A stretch of DNA of 64,000 nt from Roseibium sediminis (GCF_008711325.1 NZ_VXDB01000005.1:1-64000); one strand, 5' to 3'. Positions 32,104-42,227 are shown, counted from the first letter of the stretch. The notes: a model not told the origin generated them from the sequence alone. Made by a program: numbers and translations.

Positions 32104-32598
32104 ATGGTAGCGATCCGTAAAAGTAATGAAGAAGGTCACCGTCGCAAGTTTCTGGTTGTCGTTGACGACACCCCGGAATGCGATCGGGCCATTGTCTATG
32201 CGGCCAAGCGTGCAGCACGCACCGGCGGAGTGGTGACGCTTCTCGCGGTCATCACCCCGGACGACTTCCAGCACTGGCTGGGTGTCGAGAACATCATGCG
32301 CGCGGAAGCAACGGAAGCCGCCGAGGCGACCCTTGCAAAGGCTTCAAACCGCGTGCGGTCCGTTGCGCGTACCGAGCCGGAAACAGTGGTGCGCGAAGGC
32401 AACATGTCGGAGACCATTCTCGACCTGATCGACACCGATGCAGACATTGCCATTCTGGTGTTGGCAGCTGGCATGAGTGCGGACGGTCCTGGACCTCTCG
32501 TGTCTTCGATTGCTGGCAAGGCTTCTGGCAGCTTCCCGATTCCGATCACAATCGTGCCGGGAAATCTGGACGACGATTCCATCGCCGCACTCGCCTGA
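32104..32598 (+). CDS. Universal stress protein (UspA family)
   Basis: A single-domain USP of 164 residues. It starts with the beta-strand KFLVVVDDTPECDRAIVYAAKRAA, and VTLLAVITP follows. The C-terminal ATP-loop region has LVLAAGMSADGPGPLVSSIAGKASGSFPIPITIVPG. The usual G-x2-G-x9-G(S/T) pattern is only partly kept, so ATP binding is uncertain. It sits just downstream of the hslVU operon after a hairpin. Role: stress survival, not further defined. Confidence 0.86.
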   Translation: MVAIRKSNEEGHRRKFLVVVDDTPECDRAIVYAAKRAARTGGVVTLLAVITPDDFQHWLGVENIMRAEATEAAEATLAKASNRVRSVARTEPETVVREGNMSETILDLIDTDADIAILVLAAGMSADGPGPLVSSIAGKASGSFPIPITIVPGNLDDDSIAALA

Positions 32599-32819
32599 GT
32601 GCGCGGAATTTGCAGATCGGGCATCAACAGGTCTTGTTTTACGCCAAGGCCGCATTAGCTAGTTTATAAAAATTCCAAAGTAGTTGGCTTTGCACTCTGG
32701 ATTTTGCATCGCCAATCTACGATAATTGTCAAAACAGGAAGGGCGAACGCACGCTTGGCGAGGGCAGCGTTCGAACCCGACAACCTCAAGGCGATCCAGA
32801 TCGCGCAAGGAAGAGCACC

Positions 32820-33380
32820 ATGTTTATTCAGACAGAGGCCACTCCGAATCCGGCCACGCTGAAGTTTCTGCCGGGCCGTGTGGTTCTGGAAAGCGGAACT
32901 TATGACTTCACCTCCGCAGCCGAGGCCGGGGCATCCCCCCTTGCCGAGAAGCTGTTTCAGGTTCCCGGCGTGACGGCCATTTTCTTCGGCTATGATTTCA
33001 TCACCGTGACGAAGCAGGACGGATCCGACTGGCAGCACATGAAGCCGGCGATCCTTGGCGCGATCATGGAACAGTTCATGTCCGGTCAGCCGGTCATGGC
33101 GTCAGGCGAAGCCGAGGATACCGAGGAAGGTGAATTCTTCGAAGCGGAAGATCAGGAAACGGTCAACACGATCAAGGACCTGCTTGAAACCCGTGTCCGC
33201 CCCGCTGTCGCGCAGGATGGCGGCGACATAACCTTCAAGGGGTTCAAGGAAGGCATCGTCTATCTTTCCATGCGCGGCGCCTGCGCCGGATGCCCCTCTT
33301 CCACGGCGACATTGCAGCACGGCATTCAGAACCTGCTGCGTCATTTTGTTCCCGAGGTTCAGGAAGTGCGCCCGATCTGA
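32820..33380 (+). CDS. Nfu-type Fe-S scaffold/carrier protein
   Basis: A 186-residue protein with an N-terminal Nfu_N domain (MFIQTEATPNPATLKFLPG) and a C-terminal NifU-like domain holding the CAGCPSS motif, whose two Cys hold a transferable [4Fe-4S] cluster. It delivers clusters to apo-enzymes. MiaB and ThiC in this window are possible clients, which is inference. AAGGAAG precedes the start. A strong terminator follows, so it is monocistronic. The upstream 220 bases hold no gene. Confidence 0.94.
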   Translation: MFIQTEATPNPATLKFLPGRVVLESGTYDFTSAAEAGASPLAEKLFQVPGVTAIFFGYDFITVTKQDGSDWQHMKPAILGAIMEQFMSGQPVMASGEAEDTEEGEFFEAEDQETVNTIKDLLETRVRPAVAQDGGDITFKGFKEGIVYLSMRGACAGCPSSTATLQHGIQNLLRHFVPEVQEVRPI

Positions 33381-33408
33381 GGGTCGAATTGCCATGAGTT
33401 CGGTGAAG

Positions 33409-33434
33409 AACCCGGCGTCCGCGCCGGGTTTTTT
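33409..33434 (+). terminator. Terminator of the nfu-type gene
   Basis: A 9-base stem AACCCGGCG/CGCCGGGTT with the stable loop TCCG is followed by TTTT. Confidence 0.92.
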
Positions 33435-33530
33435 GCCAACTATGGCGTTTAAAAGATCACAAGCCCAACCTTCGGGTTAAGTCGAAAGCGCGGCTCGACA
33501 GATCCGGTCTTTCAGGTGTAGCCATTTCCC

Positions 33531-34208
33531 ATGCGTGTTCTTGCCATCGATACGGCCTTGGCCAATTGTGCGGCCGCTGTCCTGGACGACAATCCGGGCG
33601 CTGTCCGCTTGACCGAACGCGGCGAAGAGATCGGCCGCGGTCATGCCGAGATGCTGATGTCGATCATCTCGGAAGTCATGGCGGAATCCTCGACAGCCTT
33701 CAACGAGCTGGATCGTATCGTTGTCACCACCGGGCCGGGCAGCTTCACTGGTCTGAGGGTCGGCCTCTCGGTGGCGCGGGGATTCGGTCTCGTGCTGCAA
33801 AAACCGGTTGTTGGGGTAACCACGCTGGCAGCCATTGCCCTTGCCCATAGCGGCCCGGATCACGATGGACCCCTGCTTGTCGCTCTTGATGGCAAGGGAG
33901 ACGAGGTCTATTGCCAGCGCTTTTCTGTGGAGGGGCAACCGATTGATGACGCAGGTGTCCAGACAATAGGTGAGCTTGCCCGTACCCTTCCAGATGGGAT
34001 CCGTCTTGCGGGATCGGCAGCCGAGCGTATCGCAGTGGCTTGCGGTTTCGACATGGATTGTGTCCGCTCGTCCTGTGGCTATCCGGCCATAGGCGATGTG
34101 GCGCGATTGGGCGTGATCACCGACCCGAAATCGGCTGCGCCGGTGCCGCTCTATCTGCGGGCACCGGATGCAACTCCCGGCAAATCTGGAAGGATCATGC
34201 GGCAATGA
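33531..34208 (+). CDS. tsaB: tRNA threonylcarbamoyladenosine biosynthesis protein TsaB
   Basis: An ASKHA-fold partner of TsaD and TsaE in making t6A37 on ANN-decoding tRNAs, 225 residues. The N-terminus MRVLAIDTALANCAAAV is the first strand pair, and VVTTGPGSFTGLRVGLSVARG is the TsaB hallmark. It lacks the TsaD metal-binding His pair, as expected. The stop overlaps the rimI start (ATGA), so the two are translationally coupled, a common pairing because both act in ribosome or tRNA modification. Confidence 0.95.
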   Translation: MRVLAIDTALANCAAAVLDDNPGAVRLTERGEEIGRGHAEMLMSIISEVMAESSTAFNELDRIVVTTGPGSFTGLRVGLSVARGFGLVLQKPVVGVTTLAAIALAHSGPDHDGPLLVALDGKGDEVYCQRFSVEGQPIDDAGVQTIGELARTLPDGIRLAGSAAERIAVACGFDMDCVRSSCGYPAIGDVARLGVITDPKSAAPVPLYLRAPDATPGKSGRIMRQ

Positions 34209-34693
34209 ATTTTTGGTGGTTCTGGACATCGCCACCCGTTGTGGAAGAGGCGCTGGACGAGGATTTGCCAAAGCTTGCCGAGATCCACGGGCTTTCCTTT
34301 CCTCATCAGTGGGATGAAGACGAACTGTCCCGGCTCAAGGGCCAGGACGGCGTGATGATTCTGGAGGCCCGCCGGGCAAGCCCCTATGGCACCCGTAATC
34401 CACTGGGCTTTATCATCATTCGGTCGGTTGCCGGTGAGGCCGAAGTCCTGACCATTGCGGTTCATCCGCGCAGCCGCGGACGGGGCGTTGGAAAAAAGCT
34501 GATGCAGGAGGCGATCTTTCGCCTCTATTCCGACCGCTGCGAGTGCCTGTTTCTTGAAGTTGATTCGGCCAATGACCCTGCGGTCCTGCTCTACAAGAGC
34601 CTTGGATTTCGCCAGATCGGCGAGCGGAAAGGTTACTATCGCAATGGCAAGGGGGACGGAACCGCGCTTGTCATGAGGGTCGATCTTCGGTAA
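34205..34693 (+). CDS. rimI: Ribosomal-protein-alanine N-acetyltransferase-like (RimI)
   Basis: A GNAT acetyltransferase of 162 residues, probably acetylating the N-terminus of S18. The acetyl-CoA loop is VHPRSRGRGVGKKL, and NDPAVLLYKSLGFRQIGERKGYY is the RimI-type C-terminal motif. The N-terminus has an unusual Trp/Phe-rich beginning MNFWWFWTS. The start at 34205 overlaps the tsaB stop. Frames opening further upstream are not used. Confidence 0.9.
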   Translation: MNFWWFWTSPPVVEEALDEDLPKLAEIHGLSFPHQWDEDELSRLKGQDGVMILEARRASPYGTRNPLGFIIIRSVAGEAEVLTIAVHPRSRGRGVGKKLMQEAIFRLYSDRCECLFLEVDSANDPAVLLYKSLGFRQIGERKGYYRNGKGDGTALVMRVDLR

Positions 34694-34732
34694 TCGCTGC
34701 TGTCAGGGCAAAAAACGGCGAGCATTGCACCG

Positions 34733-35203
34733 ATGGACGAGGAACAGCCAACGACACTGGCGGAAAAATGTGCGGCCAAGGGCATGCGCATGACCGGCCA
34801 GCGCCGCGTGATTGCCACAGTGCTGGAAGAAGCCTCAGACGATCATCCCGATGTCGAAGAGCTTTATCGCCGTGCCTCTGCCATAGATACGGGGATCTCG
34901 ATCTCGACCGTCTATCGAACCGTGAAGCTGTTCGAGGACGCTGGCATGATAGAGCGTCACGATTTCCGCGATGGTCGTTCCCGCTACGAGACTGTTCCCG
35001 ACGAACATCATGACCACCTGATTGATCTGCGCAGCGGCGAGGTGATCGAATTCCGCAATGAGGAAATCGAGGCTTTGCAGGAGTTCATCGCAAAGCGCCT
35101 TGGCTATCGTCTGGTTGATCATCGTCTGGAGCTCTATGGCGTTCCGCTGGATAAACGGGACGATAAAAAGAGCAAGGATGGCGAGCCCGATGGCTCGGAT
35201 TAA
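34733..35203 (+). CDS. Fur/Mur-family metal-responsive repressor
   Basis: A 156-residue FUR-family regulator. The winged helix covers about 15-90 (MRMTGQRRVIATVLEEA, ISISTVYRTVKLFEDAGMI). The metal-binding hinge is HDFRDGRSRYETVPDEHHDHLIDL. There is no C-terminal CxxC zinc pair, as in rhizobial Mur proteins, which sense manganese. In Hyphomicrobiales this gene position usually holds Fur/Mur, not Irr, and the heme-type Irr motif is absent. Whether it senses Fe or Mn cannot be decided here. Its 3' end overlaps plsC. Confidence 0.92.
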   Translation: MDEEQPTTLAEKCAAKGMRMTGQRRVIATVLEEASDDHPDVEELYRRASAIDTGISISTVYRTVKLFEDAGMIERHDFRDGRSRYETVPDEHHDHLIDLRSGEVIEFRNEEIEALQEFIAKRLGYRLVDHRLELYGVPLDKRDDKKSKDGEPDGSD

Positions 35204-35972
35204 GGCCATCCTCACCATCGGGGTGCTGGGCCTTGTCACCCTGATCCTCATCCCTCCGCAATGGCTGGCGGTGAAAGCGGGATGGAAGGTCAGGAAACAG
35301 CTTCCCATGATCTGGCACAGGATTGCAGGCCGGCTCGTTGGCTTCAAGGTGCAGCAGATTGGAAAGCCGGCAACGGGTCGTCCGCTTCTGATCACCGCCA
35401 ATCATGTTTCGTGGGTCGACATACCGGTCATTGGCGCTCTCATGCCCCTGTCCTTCATTGCAAAGTCCGAGGTCGCGGGTTGGCCGATATTCGGCCTGTT
35501 TGCCAAGTTGCAGCGAACGGTCTTTGTCGATCGGCAGCGGCGTTCGGATACCGGGCGGGTGACAAGCGAAATCGCCGATCGCATGGCTGCCGGAGATGCG
35601 ATGGTTCTCTTTGCGGAGGGCACGTCGAATGACGGAAACTGCGTGCTGCCCTTCCGCTCCGCCCTGCTTGGCGCGGCAACGCGGCAATTGGGTGAAACGC
35701 AGGTGGATGTCTGGGTCCAGCCCCTGTCGATCGTCTACCGGAACCTGCACGGTTTCCCGATGGGCAGGCAATTTCGCCCGCATGTCGCCTGGTATGGTGA
35801 CATGGAACTGCCTGACCATCTTTGGGGCGTTTTTTGTGATGGGGCGCTTGATGTCGTGATCACATGGGGCGCTCCCGTCCTGATAACGAAAGATACGGAT
35901 CGCAAAAGCCTCTCCCGGCATCTAGAGGAAGAAGTGCGGTCGCTGACCGTTCATGCACTTGCCGGGAATTGA
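35178..35972 (+). CDS. plsC: 1-acyl-sn-glycerol-3-phosphate acyltransferase
   Basis: A membrane acyltransferase of 264 residues that makes phosphatidic acid, or acts as an OlsA-type lyso-ornithine lipid acyltransferase. An N-terminal membrane segment (KAILTIGVLGLVTLILI) precedes the catalytic NHVSWVDIPV (HxxxxD). FAEGTSNDG is the substrate-phosphate loop, with Ser where Arg is usual (EGTR), which may affect specificity. The start is 35178 or 35190; either overlaps fur, so the genes are coupled. Confidence 0.9.
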   Translation: MASPMARIKAILTIGVLGLVTLILIPPQWLAVKAGWKVRKQLPMIWHRIAGRLVGFKVQQIGKPATGRPLLITANHVSWVDIPVIGALMPLSFIAKSEVAGWPIFGLFAKLQRTVFVDRQRRSDTGRVTSEIADRMAAGDAMVLFAEGTSNDGNCVLPFRSALLGAATRQLGETQVDVWVQPLSIVYRNLHGFPMGRQFRPHVAWYGDMELPDHLWGVFCDGALDVVITWGAPVLITKDTDRKSLSRHLEEEVRSLTVHALAGN

Positions 35973-36163
35973 CCGATCAGGCGGATTTCAGGCTCCCTTG
36001 CAGCAAACAGCTATTCTCAAGACCGGAAAAAAGCGCTAAAGCAGGCGCAAGACTGCCGTAGCAGCGCTCTGGCCGTTGGCCTTTTAGCCGCACTGATTGA
36101 GTGCTGGCCCGCGCTGCCCAGAACCACCGAAACTGATCGGCCCACAAGGGCCCCGAGGAGCGC

Positions 36164-37633
36164 ATGACCGGTCGCCCGGAACACCAGATCAATAAAGACG
36201 AGACCCTCTCCAAGGACGGTGAGGCTGTACCTGCGCCACGCAAGGTCTTCGTGAAGACCTATGGCTGCCAGATGAATGTCTATGACAGCGAACGCATGAC
36301 GGATGTTCTGGCACGTGAAGGCTATACGGCAACGGATTCTGTCGATGACGCCGATCTAGTTCTGCTCAATACCTGTCATATCCGTGAAAAGGCTGCCGAA
36401 AAGGTCTATTCAGAGCTTGGCCGTATTCGCAAGATCAAGACGGAACGTGCCCGCGAGGGCAAGGAAATGGTGGTGGGTGTTGCCGGTTGCGTTGCTCAGG
36501 CGGAAGGCGCGGAAATCTCGCGCCGTGCGCCGATCGTTGACCTTGTTGTCGGCCCGCAAAGCTATCACCAGTTGCCGGACCTGTTGAGGAAGGCAAAGGG
36601 CGGAGAGAAGGTCGTCGAGACCGAATTCGATATCGACGCCAAGTTCGACCATCTGTCCGAAAAGGTCGAAAAGCCCAAACTGCAGCGTGCTCCGTCTGCG
36701 TTCCTCACGGTGCAGGAAGGGTGCGACAAGTTCTGCACCTTCTGCGTCGTGCCCTACACCCGTGGTGCGGAAGTTTCGCGCTCGGTGTCCCAGATCATCG
36801 ATGAAGCCGAACGCATGGCGGCAAGCGGTGTTCGCGAAGTCACTCTGCTCGGCCAGAACGTCAACGCCTATCATGGGGACGGGCCGGACGGTGAGACATG
36901 GGGTCTTGGCCGATTGCTGCGCCGCCTTGCCGAAATCGAGGGGCTGGACCGGCTGCGCTATACGACCAGCCATCCGCGCGACATGGATGATGAGCTGATT
37001 GAAGCCCATCGGGACCTCAAATCCCTGATGCCCTATCTCCATCTGCCGGTTCAGTCAGGCTCGGACAAGATCCTGAAAGCAATGAACCGCAAGCACACGC
37101 GCGACGACTATTTCCGTCTGATCGACCGGATCCGGGAAGCTGCTCCCGACATTGCCCTTTCCGGTGATTTCATCGTCGGCTTCCCCGGCGAATCGGATGC
37201 GGATTTCGAAGACACCATGGATCTGATCCGCCGAGTGGGATACGGCTCGGCCTTTTCCTTCAAATACAGCCAGCGTCCCGGAACCCCCGGTGCGACCATG
37301 GCAGATCAGGTGCCAGAGGACGTGAAGACAGCCCGTCTTGCCGAGCTGCAGGCGCTTGTGACTGAGCAGCAAAAGGCTTTCAACGCCTCACGTCTGGGCA
37401 TGACCTGCGACGTTCTGTTTGAGAAAAAAGGCCGTCTTCCGGGGCAGCTTGTCGGCAAGTCACCATGGCTTCAGCCGGTCCAGATTGATGCACCAGACGT
37501 ACTGATCGGTTCTGTACAACCGGTGGAAATCGTTGAGATTGGAAGTAATTCGCTGTTCGGACGCCTGATTGAAGGGCACAATGAAACCCTGTCTCAGGCC
37601 CCGGACCTCAAGGAGGTGGCATTTGACGCGTGA
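36164..37633 (+). CDS. miaB: tRNA-2-methylthio-N6-isopentenyladenosine synthase MiaB
   Basis: A radical-SAM methylthiotransferase of 489 residues that converts i6A37 to ms2i6A37. The N-terminal UPF0004 domain has three Cys for the auxiliary cluster (GCQMN, TCHIR, GCVAQ). The radical-SAM motif is CDKFCTFC. The C-terminal TRAM domain is near 410-470. GAGGAG lies just before the start. It overlaps phoH by 11 bases and begins the run miaB-phoH-ybeY-corC-lnt. Confidence 0.97.
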   Translation: MTGRPEHQINKDETLSKDGEAVPAPRKVFVKTYGCQMNVYDSERMTDVLAREGYTATDSVDDADLVLLNTCHIREKAAEKVYSELGRIRKIKTERAREGKEMVVGVAGCVAQAEGAEISRRAPIVDLVVGPQSYHQLPDLLRKAKGGEKVVETEFDIDAKFDHLSEKVEKPKLQRAPSAFLTVQEGCDKFCTFCVVPYTRGAEVSRSVSQIIDEAERMAASGVREVTLLGQNVNAYHGDGPDGETWGLGRLLRRLAEIEGLDRLRYTTSHPRDMDDELIEAHRDLKSLMPYLHLPVQSGSDKILKAMNRKHTRDDYFRLIDRIREAAPDIALSGDFIVGFPGESDADFEDTMDLIRRVGYGSAFSFKYSQRPGTPGATMADQVPEDVKTARLAELQALVTEQQKAFNASRLGMTCDVLFEKKGRLPGQLVGKSPWLQPVQIDAPDVLIGSVQPVEIVEIGSNSLFGRLIEGHNETLSQAPDLKEVAFDA

Positions 37634-38741
37634 TGGCCAGTCTTCGGTACGAAAAGTGGCGGCTGTAAATCCTTCCGCAGCTTCTGATCTCACTCACATT
37701 GTCCTGGCATTTGAAGATAACCGATTGATCGGGGATCTCTTTGGCCAGTTTGACCAAAATCTGGCGCTGCTGGAGCAGCGATTGTCCATTGACGCAATCG
37801 CACGTGGCAATCAGGTCACCCTGAAAGGCTCGCAAACAGCCTGCAATCAGGCACGGGCCGCCCTTGAATCTCTTTATCAGCGCCTGTTGCAGGGACACGA
37901 GATTCATCCCGGTGATGTGGAAGGGGCGTTGCGCATGGCAGCTTCTGCAGACGCCCAACTTCCGTTGCCGACACTGGAGCCGAAATCACGGCTGGCCTTT
38001 GCGCAGATCTCCACGCGGCGCAAGACGGTTGTCGCTCGCACTCCAACACAAGATGCCTATATCCGTGCAATGGATCGTGCCGATCTGGTGTTCGGAACCG
38101 GACCTGCCGGTACGGGCAAGACTTATCTTGCGGTTGCCTATGCTGCCGCATTGATTGAACGCGGAGACGCATCACGGCTGATCCTGTCGCGCCCTGCAGT
38201 TGAAGCAGGCGAGCGTCTGGGCTTTCTGCCCGGCGACATGAAGGAGAAGGTCGATCCCTACCTGCGTCCACTTTATGACGCGCTATATGACATGATGCCG
38301 CCGGAGAAGGTGGATCGTGGCCTGCAGTCGGGCATGATTGAAGTGGCTCCACTGGCCTTCATGCGCGGACGTACCCTGTCAAATGCGGTTGTGCTGCTCG
38401 ACGAGGCGCAGAACACGACATCCATGCAGATGAAGATGTTCCTGACCCGTCTTGGTGAGGGGTCCAAGATGATCGTCACCGGTGATCCCAGTCAGATTGA
38501 CTTACCTGCCGGTCAGACATCGGGACTTCGTGAGGCACTCGGTCTCCTGACCGATGTCGAAGGGGTGGCCCATGTCCGCTTCACCGAAATCGATGTTGTC
38601 CGTCACGAGTTGGTGGCACGGATCGTGACGGCATATGACAACGCGTCGCGTGAGGCATCGGAAGAGCGTGAGCGGCGGTACAATGAACGGCGCAACACCA
38701 ACGCAAGGGGAGCCGGTGAACGAGCCGACCAACCGAGCTGA
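37623..38741 (+). CDS. PhoH family ATPase
   Basis: A PhoH-like NTPase of 372 residues, linked by its neighbour YbeY to RNA metabolism. Walker A is [17 protein letters not shown], Walker B is [10 protein letters not shown], and [13 protein letters not shown] is the family's sensor region. I chose a TTG start at 37623 because an ideal AGGAGG lies at 37611-37616; it overlaps the end of miaB. ATGs upstream (37569) lie well inside miaB and lack a site. The acidic/basic C-terminal tail overlaps ybeY. Confidence 0.92.
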   Translation: MTRDGQSSVRKVAAVNPSAASDLTHIVLAFEDNRLIGDLFGQFDQNLALLEQRLSIDAIARGNQVTLKGSQTACNQARAALESLYQRLLQGHEIHPGDVEGALRMAASADAQLPLPTLEPKSRLAFAQISTRRKTVVARTPTQDAYIRAMDRADLVFGTGPAGTGKTYLAVAYAAALIERGDASRLILSRPAVEAGERLGFLPGDMKEKVDPYLRPLYDALYDMMPPEKVDRGLQSGMIEVAPLAFMRGRTLSNAVVLLDEAQNTTSMQMKMFLTRLGEGSKMIVTGDPSQIDLPAGQTSGLREALGLLTDVEGVAHVRFTEIDVVRHELVARIVTAYDNASREASEERERRYNERRNTNARGAGERADQPS

Positions 38742-39249
38742 TCCGGCGCTACCGGAAGACTTCACGATCGACCTCTCTGTCGAGGCCGGTGCATGGGGAG
38801 ATCAGGACGCGCTCTTGCAGCTTTGTTCAAGGGCGGTTGCTGTTACTCTGGCTTCCGGTCTGGAGATTGTGCCGAACAGCGAGCTGTCGGTGGTCCTGAC
38901 CGACGACAGCGCCATTCAGGTGCTGAACCGCAATTGGCGGGAGAAGGACAAGCCGACAAATGTGCTGTCCTTTCCCGGAAGCGATCCCGAAGGTGACCGT
39001 TATGGGCCACTGCTCGGTGACATAGTTGTCGCGCATGAAACGGTTATGCGCGAAGCTGAAGAAATGGGAATTGAATTTCCCGCTCACCTAACCCATTTGT
39101 TTGTTCACGGTTTGCTTCATCTTTTTGATTATGATCATCTTGATGAAGAAGAGGCCGAAGTCATGGAAACCAAAGAAAGGCAGATCATGGCTTCCCTAGG
39201 GTATGAAGACCCTTATGTGGATCGACCTCTGCTGGTTGAAGGAGAATAA
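38683..39249 (+). CDS. ybeY: Endoribonuclease YbeY
   Basis: A zinc endoribonuclease for 16S rRNA 3' maturation and ribosome quality control, 188 residues from this start. The metal site is HGLLHLFDYDH, and NVLSFPGSDPEGDRYGPLLGDIVVAHE is the conserved core. The start could also be a GTG at 38716 with GGGGAG closer to it, giving 177 residues; the conserved domain begins after both. It overlaps phoH and is followed by corC, the usual order. Confidence 0.94.
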   Translation: MNGATPTQGEPVNEPTNRADPALPEDFTIDLSVEAGAWGDQDALLQLCSRAVAVTLASGLEIVPNSELSVVLTDDSAIQVLNRNWREKDKPTNVLSFPGSDPEGDRYGPLLGDIVVAHETVMREAEEMGIEFPAHLTHLFVHGLLHLFDYDHLDEEEAEVMETKERQIMASLGYEDPYVDRPLLVEGE

Positions 39250-39279
39250 TACGGGTCACCCCGTGTCTATTGCATACTG

Positions 39280-40479
39280 ATGATGATGACCGCTACGAAT
39301 ACAGCAAGCTCGGAGAACGCCGGTGCATCGGCCAGTCCGGCTTCGCAAATGGGGCAGGACGGCGAAGAGCCCCAGCCGAGCAAGCCGCGGGAAACCGCGG
39401 CTGTCTGGACAAGACTTAAAAACCTTTTTGGCCTCGGTCGAGGCGCCAATCTTCGTGAAAATCTGGAAGTCGAGCTCGCGAATGGCGGCGGCGGTGCCAG
39501 CTTCTCGCCGGAAGAACGGATGCTTCTTGGAAACATCCTTCGCTTGCGGGAGCTGCGCGTGGATGACGTGATGATCCCGCGCGCCAACATTGACTCCGTT
39601 GATAGCAGCACCTCGCTTGGGCGGGTGCTCGACCTCTTCCGGGAAAGCGGACACTCCCGCATGCCGGTCTATCATGAAACACTGGATGACCCGCGGGGCA
39701 TGGTCCATATCAAGGATCTCATGGCCTATATCGCGGAGTGCGGTGGTCATTGCAAGTCGGACAAGAATGAAGACGCCTCCGATGCCGAGGAGAAAGCCGA
39801 TCCCGCTGGGCGTGGACACAACAGCCGCGAGATTGATCTTGGTTCGGTGGACCTGACGACAGAGCTCAAGGATACGGATCTTGTCCGGGATCTCTTGTTC
39901 GTACCACCCTCAATGCCGGCAACCGACCTCATGGCAAAGATGCAGGCAGTTCGCATCCAGATGGCTCTGGTCATTGACGAATATGGCGGAACTGACGGGC
40001 TGGTTTCCCTGGAGGATCTGGTCGAGGAAGTTGTCGGTGATATCGAGGACGAGCACGACGAGGATGAAGAGGCCATGCTCACCCCGACAGGTGACGGGGT
40101 GTGGAATGCCGATCCGGGTCTGCCGCTTGAAGAGCTTGATGAAGCCTTGGGCAGCGACCTTGCCAAGGGCGAGTTGACAGAGGACGTCGATACGCTCGGT
40201 GGACTTCTCTACGTGACGGCGGGCCGTGTTCCGGTGAGGGGCGAGCTGCTTTATGTGGCAGAAGTGCCCGGCTATGAATTTGAAGTTCTTGATGCCGATC
40301 CGCGGCGGATCAAGCGCCTGAAAATTCGACGCCGACGCGTAGAGCACAGGACCGGCGATCTTCGCAGGCGCCAGAAGCGAACAGAAACCCCAACGGCAGA
40401 TGACGCTGCGTCTGCTAAGGCCGGCAAGGGAGAGTCCGCAGAAACAGCTGCCATGGCAGGTACAGAGGCCAAGAGCTGA
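39280..40479 (+). CDS. CBS/CorC_HlyC domain protein (hemolysin family)
   Basis: A 399-residue cytoplasmic protein with a charged N-terminus, a CBS pair (DVMIPRANIDSV to LVSLEDLVEEVVGDIEDEHDE) and the CorC_HlyC domain near the end. It has no membrane (DUF21) part, like CorC/YbeX of the ybeZ-ybeY-ybeX cluster. Proposed roles in Mg/Co efflux or ribosome-related stress are from homologues. An insert of about 40 acidic residues (KSDKNEDASDAEEKADPAGRG) splits the first CBS region. The start is one of three adjacent ATGs without a strong ribosome site. Confidence 0.88.
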   Translation: MMMTATNTASSENAGASASPASQMGQDGEEPQPSKPRETAAVWTRLKNLFGLGRGANLRENLEVELANGGGGASFSPEERMLLGNILRLRELRVDDVMIPRANIDSVDSSTSLGRVLDLFRESGHSRMPVYHETLDDPRGMVHIKDLMAYIAECGGHCKSDKNEDASDAEEKADPAGRGHNSREIDLGSVDLTTELKDTDLVRDLLFVPPSMPATDLMAKMQAVRIQMALVIDEYGGTDGLVSLEDLVEEVVGDIEDEHDEDEEAMLTPTGDGVWNADPGLPLEELDEALGSDLAKGELTEDVDTLGGLLYVTAGRVPVRGELLYVAEVPGYEFEVLDADPRRIKRLKIRRRRVEHRTGDLRRRQKRTETPTADDAASAKAGKGESAETAAMAGTEAKS

Positions 40480-40601
40480 CGGGTCTTTGCACTCTGACCG
40501 GGATATCCTGAATTCTCCCCATGTATATGGCGGCGGCTCGCCTTGACCTTGTCGGGTGGTTTCGACAAAGCTCGGTACATGCAAATCATCACCGGATTGT
40601 C

Positions 40602-42227
40602 ATGAATACCAGCTCGCTCGCCGCCATTTTCATGGTGTTTCCCAACACCTGCCTTCTGGCCTGGGGCTGGCGCCGGTCCGGTCTGGCGCTCGTCGCCGGG
40701 GTGGCGGCGGCCTTTTCTCTTCCGCCCTATCACCTCATTCCGCTGCTCCTGATCGCGTTTCCCTTTCTGGTTTGGCTCATGGACGGGGCTATGTCTTCGC
40801 ACACCATGTCCGCTGCCGGGCGCATGTGGAAAGGCTTCAGACTGGGCTGGGTCTTTGGCTTCGGCTATTTCCTGGCGAGTTTCTGGTGGATCGGATCGGC
40901 CTTCCTGGTCGAGGCTGACAGGTTCGCCTGGATGCTGCCTTTTGCCGTGCTGGCCATGCCCATCGGGCTGGCGCTTTTCACCGGCTGCGCTGTCGCTGTA
41001 GCCGCGCTTTTCTGGCACGAGGGGTGGGGTCGGATATTCCTGCTTGCTGCGAGCCTTGCCGTCTTTGACTGGCTCCGTGGGCATGTACTAACGGGTTTTC
41101 CCTGGAATGCGTTCGGCTATGGCGTGTCAGGTAGTCTGGTTTTGAGCCAGACAGCGAGCCTTGTCGGGATCTATGGTCTCGGATTTTTGACTGTTCTCCT
41201 CTCATGCGCCCCGGCCATTTTGTCTGATCCCGCGCGCTTGTCGCGCAAGCTTCGGCCATTTGCTGTTCTTTGTCTTGTTGGCCTGGGGCTGGCGGGCTTC
41301 GGATACCATCGGCTCAATGTGGCCGAAGACCCAGAGGTTTCGGATGTGGATGTTCGCATCATCCAGCCGTCGATCCCGCAAGACGAAAAGTGGCTGCCCG
41401 AAAACCGGGATCTGGTATTCAACACGCTATTGGACATGTCGCAGCAGCCGCTTGGTGGCAATGCGAGGGTCGGCCAGCGACGGATTATTGTTTGGCCGGA
41501 ATCTGCCATACCTTTCCTGTTGACGCGCGAGCCCGGTGCCCTTTTCAGGATCGCACAAGCTTTGAACGACCAGACGACGCTTGCGACTGGTGCAGTGCGT
41601 GCGGACATGACCGGAGACGCAGCCCAGTTCTTCAACAGTATCTATTTCATCGATCATACCGGCGCCGTGCTGGACGTTTACGACAAGGTCCACCTTGTCC
41701 CTTTTGGCGAATACCTTCCTTTAGAGGAGCTTCTGGAGCGCTTCGGAATTTCCGCACTTGTTGATGCTCCGGAAGGGTTTCAGGCTGGATATCGGCGCAA
41801 GGTGCTCGAACTGGCCGGGTTTCCGCCGTTGCTTCCGTTGATCTGTTACGAAGCGATTTTTCCCCAATATGGGCGCGGTGAGGCCAACCGCCCGGATTGG
41901 TTGCTCAATGTCACCAACGATGCCTGGTTCGGCAAAACGCCTGGCCCGTATCAGCACTTGGCACAATCCGTCATGCGATCAATCGAACAAGGAATACCTC
42001 TGATCCGGGCGGCGAATACTGGTATTTCTACTGTTGTCGACTCTAAGGGGAGGGTTGTAAGTCGTCTTGAAATATACGAAACAGGGGTTGTAGACGAAAA
42101 AATCCCCGGAAAAATGCAGTCGACACTCTACGGCAGTTATGGCGATAAACTATTTGTTTCCCTTGTATTAATTGCTGCAGTTTTTGCAATGGTTGGAAAA
42201 TACAACCTGAGCTCCCGTCCTAGTTGA
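40602..42227 (+). CDS. lnt: Apolipoprotein N-acyltransferase
   Basis: The inner-membrane enzyme that adds the third acyl chain to lipoproteins, 541 residues from this start. Six or more N-terminal membrane segments precede a nitrilase-like domain with the catalytic triad: Glu in VWPESAIPF, Lys in YDKVHLVPFGEYLP and Cys in LICYEAIFP. Gly-Asn motifs such as LLNVTNDAWFG follow. An earlier ATG at 40521 would add 27 residues unlike the family. Codon use in the last 150 bases is AT-richer than average. Confidence 0.95.
   Translation: MNTSSLAAIFMVFPNTCLLAWGWRRSGLALVAGVAAAFSLPPYHLIPLLLIAFPFLVWLMDGAMSSHTMSAAGRMWKGFRLGWVFGFGYFLASFWWIGSAFLVEADRFAWMLPFAVLAMPIGLALFTGCAVAVAALFWHEGWGRIFLLAASLAVFDWLRGHVLTGFPWNAFGYGVSGSLVLSQTASLVGIYGLGFLTVLLSCAPAILSDPARLSRKLRPFAVLCLVGLGLAGFGYHRLNVAEDPEVSDVDVRIIQPSIPQDEKWLPENRDLVFNTLLDMSQQPLGGNARVGQRRIIVWPESAIPFLLTREPGALFRIAQALNDQTTLATGAVRADMTGDAAQFFNSIYFIDHTGAVLDVYDKVHLVPFGEYLPLEELLERFGISALVDAPEGFQAGYRRKVLELAGFPPLLPLICYEAIFPQYGRGEANRPDWLLNVTNDAWFGKTPGPYQHLAQSVMRSIEQGIPLIRAANTGISTVVDSKGRVVSRLEIYETGVVDEKIPGKMQSTLYGSYGDKLFVSLVLIAAVFAMVGKYNLSSRPS

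Noticed and set aside
32761..32800. A tRNA-like T-arm (GTTCGAACCC) before the nfu-type gene
   Set aside because: No acceptor or anticodon arm fits on either strand, so it is chance similarity.
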